Assembly: GCA_910578365.1 (NCBI GenBank)
Contig: CAJTRC010000090.1
Location: forward strand, 1-6,376
Length of the DNA stretch: 6,376 bases
Source of the DNA: an uncultured Muribaculaceae bacterium
GTDB taxonomy: Bacteria; Bacteroidota; Bacteroidia; Bacteroidales; Muribaculaceae
Reading direction: 5' to 3'
The translations under genes were made by a program, and so were the position numbers. Positions 5,419 through 6,376 of this stretch are shown here, piece by piece; the stretch's first letter is position 1; every line of letters starts with the position of its first letter. The notes beneath the pieces are model-generated. The model was not told the origin of the DNA and ran no database searches. It worked only from the letters and a program-made list of their open reading frames with translations.

Positions 5419-5843
5419 TTCGCTACAAAATCTTTAATAAGCGGCAGACAGTCGGCCGGACTTGTGCAATTGATGCACAAAGACTCCACCGGACAGATAC
5501 CGTCGCCTTTACGGTTTATGATATTCGGCACCACAGTGCCGTACTCTATATCAACGCCGGCATTTTCAAAAAATTGCAGGGCCGGAGCACTGATTACGGG
5601 TGTATACACCGCTGCCACCTTGCCAAGAATCATCAGCGCCGCGGCGCCTTTGCCCACCACTTTGTCGGCCACGGCGGCACCGTGCAACAGCTGCGGGTTA
5701 TCGCTCAGCAGTTCCAGCAGGTCTTTCACCCCTCTCCGGCAAAACACATTCAAAGTACCGTGTGCAGCTATCGCGAGGGTGCAGTCATTTGCAGCCAGGG
5801 CGGCTTTAGCCGCCGCCATATCGTTGGAGATTTCTTTGTCCAT
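5412..5843 (-). CDS. DUF1893 domain protein
   Basis: About 143 residues, soluble. It fits the DUF1893 family (structurally related to cytidine deaminase-like folds): an N-terminal helix and strand (DCTLAIAAHGTLNVFCRRGVKDLLELL), then the hallmark ADKVVGKGAAALMILGKVAAVYTPVIS at about 59-86, and the C-terminal INRKGDGICPVESLC segment with four cysteines (two CxxC-like spacings). The biochemical role of the family is not established; the cysteines could bind metal or be redox active. I chose the ATG at 5841-5843; an upstream TTG at 5844-5846 would add one residue. A tiny frame MPVFD starting at 5860 stops in TGATG overlapping this ATG, so coupling is possible. It is the first gene of the operon with the NUDIX hydrolase. 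Confidence 0.87.
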   Translation of the reverse strand: MDKEISNDMAAAKAALAANDCTLAIAAHGTLNVFCRRGVKDLLELLSDNPQLLHGAAVADKVVGKGAAALMILGKVAAVYTPVISAPALQFFENAGVDIEYGTVVPNIINRKGDGICPVESLCINCTSPADCLPLIKDFVAKW

Positions 5844-5885
5844 CAATCAAAAACAGGCATTGATAAGGTTGAATATACTATAATA

Positions 5886-5917
5886 CAAAGGTACGAAAGA
5901 TTTCTAACAATCGGCAG
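5886..5917 (-). promoter_or_regulatory. Probable promoter of the DUF1893-NUDIX operon
   Basis: TACCTTTG (minus strand, 5893-5886) matches the Bacteroidetes -7 consensus exactly. No TTTG occurs at the expected -33 position (about 5913-5917). Instead a small 5-bp inverted repeat, TCGGC (5911-5915) and GCCGA (5921-5925), covers it. Transcription would begin near 5879, about 36 bases before the DUF1893 ATG. Confidence 0.55.
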
Positions 5918-5973
5918 GCAGCCGAACGAAAATAATGCTTTTTTCAGTTGCGTGGCGGCGGCAGCACAGCTAC

Positions 5974-6021
5974 AAAAAAAGTAACACGTTATAAATCTGA
6001 ATGATTCATAACGTGTTACTT
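5974..6021 (-). terminator. Intrinsic terminator of tRNA-Ser
   Basis: A perfect 14-bp stem pairs 5979-5992 with 6008-6021 (core GTAACACGTTAT / ATAACGTGTTAC) around a 15-base loop. On the minus strand it is followed by a run of seven T (complement of 5974-5980, of which the first two also pair). It begins three bases past the tRNA 3' end, so it ends the tRNA transcript and separates it from the DUF1893 operon. Confidence 0.85.
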
Positions 6022-6023
6022 AG

Positions 6024-6111
6024 CGGAATGAGGGGGATTCGAACCCCCGATACGCTTTTGGCGTATACACGCTTTCCAGGCGTGCCTCTTCAACCACTCG
6101 AGCACCATTCC
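6024..6111 (-). tRNA. tRNA-Ser (anticodon GGA)
   Basis: An 88-base class II tRNA. The acceptor stem GGAATGG (6111-6105) pairs with TCATTCC (6031-6025), with one G-T pair, and the discriminator is G (6024), as expected for serine. The anticodon stem CACGC/GCGTG encloses CTGGAAA, giving anticodon GGA at 6077-6075, which reads UCC and UCU. The long variable arm (TATACGC paired with GCGTAT) is characteristic of tRNA-Ser. The T arm GGGGGTTCGAATCCCCC is canonical. The 3' CCA is not encoded (CTA follows), as usual for Bacteroidetes. It has its own promoter upstream and an intrinsic terminator just downstream. Confidence 0.97.
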
Positions 6112-6125
6112 TTGTGTTTGCGCTG

Positions 6126-6156
6126 CAAAGTTACTCATTTTTTCTTTAACCACAAA
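6126..6156 (-). promoter_or_regulatory. Bacteroidetes promoter of tRNA-Ser
   Basis: On the minus strand TTTG (6156-6153) is followed after 19 bases by TAACTTTG (6133-6126), an exact TAnnTTTG. Transcription would start near 6119, a few bases before the mature tRNA 5' end at 6111. The -33 box lies in the small palindrome CACAAA (6151-6156) / TTTGTG (6161-6166). Confidence 0.8.
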
Positions 6157-6212
6157 GTTTTTTGTGCTTTTAAATGATGGTTTACGAAATATAGGCCCTG
6201 AATGTGTAATCG

Positions 6213-6254
6213 AGTAGGTCGGGAAACGAAAGTTTTCTGACCTACTTTCGTTTC
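6213..6254. repeat. Interleaved inverted repeats (pseudoknot-like A-B-A'-B')
   Basis: AGTAGGTC (6213-6220) is the exact reverse complement of GACCTACT (6239-6246). GAAACGAAAGT (6223-6233) is the exact reverse complement of ACTTTCGTTTC (6244-6254). The pairs are interleaved, and the second arms share ACT (6244-6246), so two alternative hairpins or a pseudoknot are possible. The element lies between divergent promoters, upstream of both predicted start sites, so it is either a DNA site or part of a transcript from a promoter not seen here. A tandem GGGAGTTT repeat (6255-6262, 6263-6270) follows directly. Nothing else is visible in 6167-6305. Confidence 0.6.
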
Positions 6255-6305
6255 GGGAGTTTGGGAGTTTCATTAAAAAATAATTTGTAAATAATTGGCT
6301 TTAAA

Positions 6306-6337
6306 TTTGGTAGAGTCAATTTTTCTTTGTATCTTTG
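6306..6337 (+). promoter_or_regulatory. Bacteroidetes promoter facing the right edge
   Basis: TTTG (6306-6309), then 20 bases, then TATCTTTG (6330-6337): an exact -33/-7 pair of the Bacteroidetes housekeeping type, stronger than any other in the window. Transcription would start near 6344, giving a leader of about 20 bases before ATG 6364. Confidence 0.82.
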
Positions 6338-6363
6338 TTCTACCGTGTTCTAATTATAAAAGT

Positions 6364-6376
6364 ATGTATTTAGACA
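6364..6376 (+). CDS. rpsO: Start of a plus-strand gene, possibly ribosomal protein S15 (partial)
   Basis: ATG at 6364 follows a perfect promoter at the right distance, and the only readable residues are MYLD before the window ends. From memory, S15 of Bacteroidales begins with MYLD, and a strong constitutive promoter suits a ribosomal gene next to a tRNA. Four residues cannot prove identity, so the start of a gene is well supported by the promoter, but the name is a guess. The AAAAG just before the ATG is at most a weak ribosome-binding site. Confidence 0.42.

Noticed and set aside
5464..5984. Plus-strand frames opposite DUF1893 and its leader
   Set aside because: Antisense to a gene with a recognised family and crossing its promoter; no independent support.
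6024..6111. tRNA-Ser as an integration (att) site
   Set aside because: No partial duplicate of the tRNA 3' end and no integrase gene is visible in the window.
6016..6273. 85-codon minus-strand open frame
   Set aside because: It runs through the whole tRNA-Ser gene and its promoter; the tRNA fold is unambiguous, so the frame is spurious.
1..6376. CRISPR array or insertion sequence
   Set aside because: No regularly spaced repeats, transposase frame or paired terminal inverted repeats of IS type were found on reading through.

Overview
The window most likely comes from a member of the Bacteroidales (Bacteroidetes). Several gene starts are preceded by the Bacteroidetes-type promoter (TTTG, about 19-21 bases, then TAnnTTTG), clear Shine-Dalgarno sequences are scarce, and the one tRNA does not encode its CCA end. 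The gene families (sialidase, BatD-like protein, DUF1893, SMI1/KNR4) fit a gut-type Bacteroidales. The genus cannot be fixed from the sequence. All complete genes lie on the minus strand, so transcription runs from high to low coordinates. Only the last 13 bases hold a plus-strand start codon, probably that of rpsO.

Right end (about 5880-6376): a tRNA-Ser(GGA) with its own promoter and an intrinsic terminator faces left. Back to back with it, a perfect Bacteroidetes promoter faces right into a truncated gene beginning MYLD, which resembles ribosomal protein S15. The space between holds an unusual pair of interleaved inverted repeats. Next (4620-5843) is a tight three-gene operon with overlapping stop and start codons: a DUF1893 protein, a NUDIX hydrolase of the ADP-ribose pyrophosphatase type, and a small two-helix membrane protein.

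Middle (2376-4557): a possible 30-codon single-helix membrane microprotein sits three bases upstream of, and in frame with, a secreted GH33 sialidase. A TetR-family regulator follows 37 bases after the sialidase. Directly downstream of the regulator gene is a perfect 8+4+8 palindrome at the expected -33 position of a promoter whose -7 box is exact. This promoter drives a 70-residue protein of unknown function and a BatD-like membrane protein. The simplest reading is that the TetR protein represses the 70-aa/BatD-like pair. A 9-base half-site identical to part of this palindrome lies upstream of the sialidase.

Left end (1-993): a visibly AT-rich stretch carries a lone SMI1/KNR4 (SUKH) protein, a family often used as immunity proteins against polymorphic toxins. 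It is flanked by hairpins, a weak pair of inverted repeats and a short open frame that may be a gene remnant. This stretch looks compositionally foreign next to the GC-richer sialidase and NUDIX region (16 of 60 G+C at 421-480 against 33 of 60 at 3841-3900). No CRISPR array, insertion sequence or replication origin is visible.
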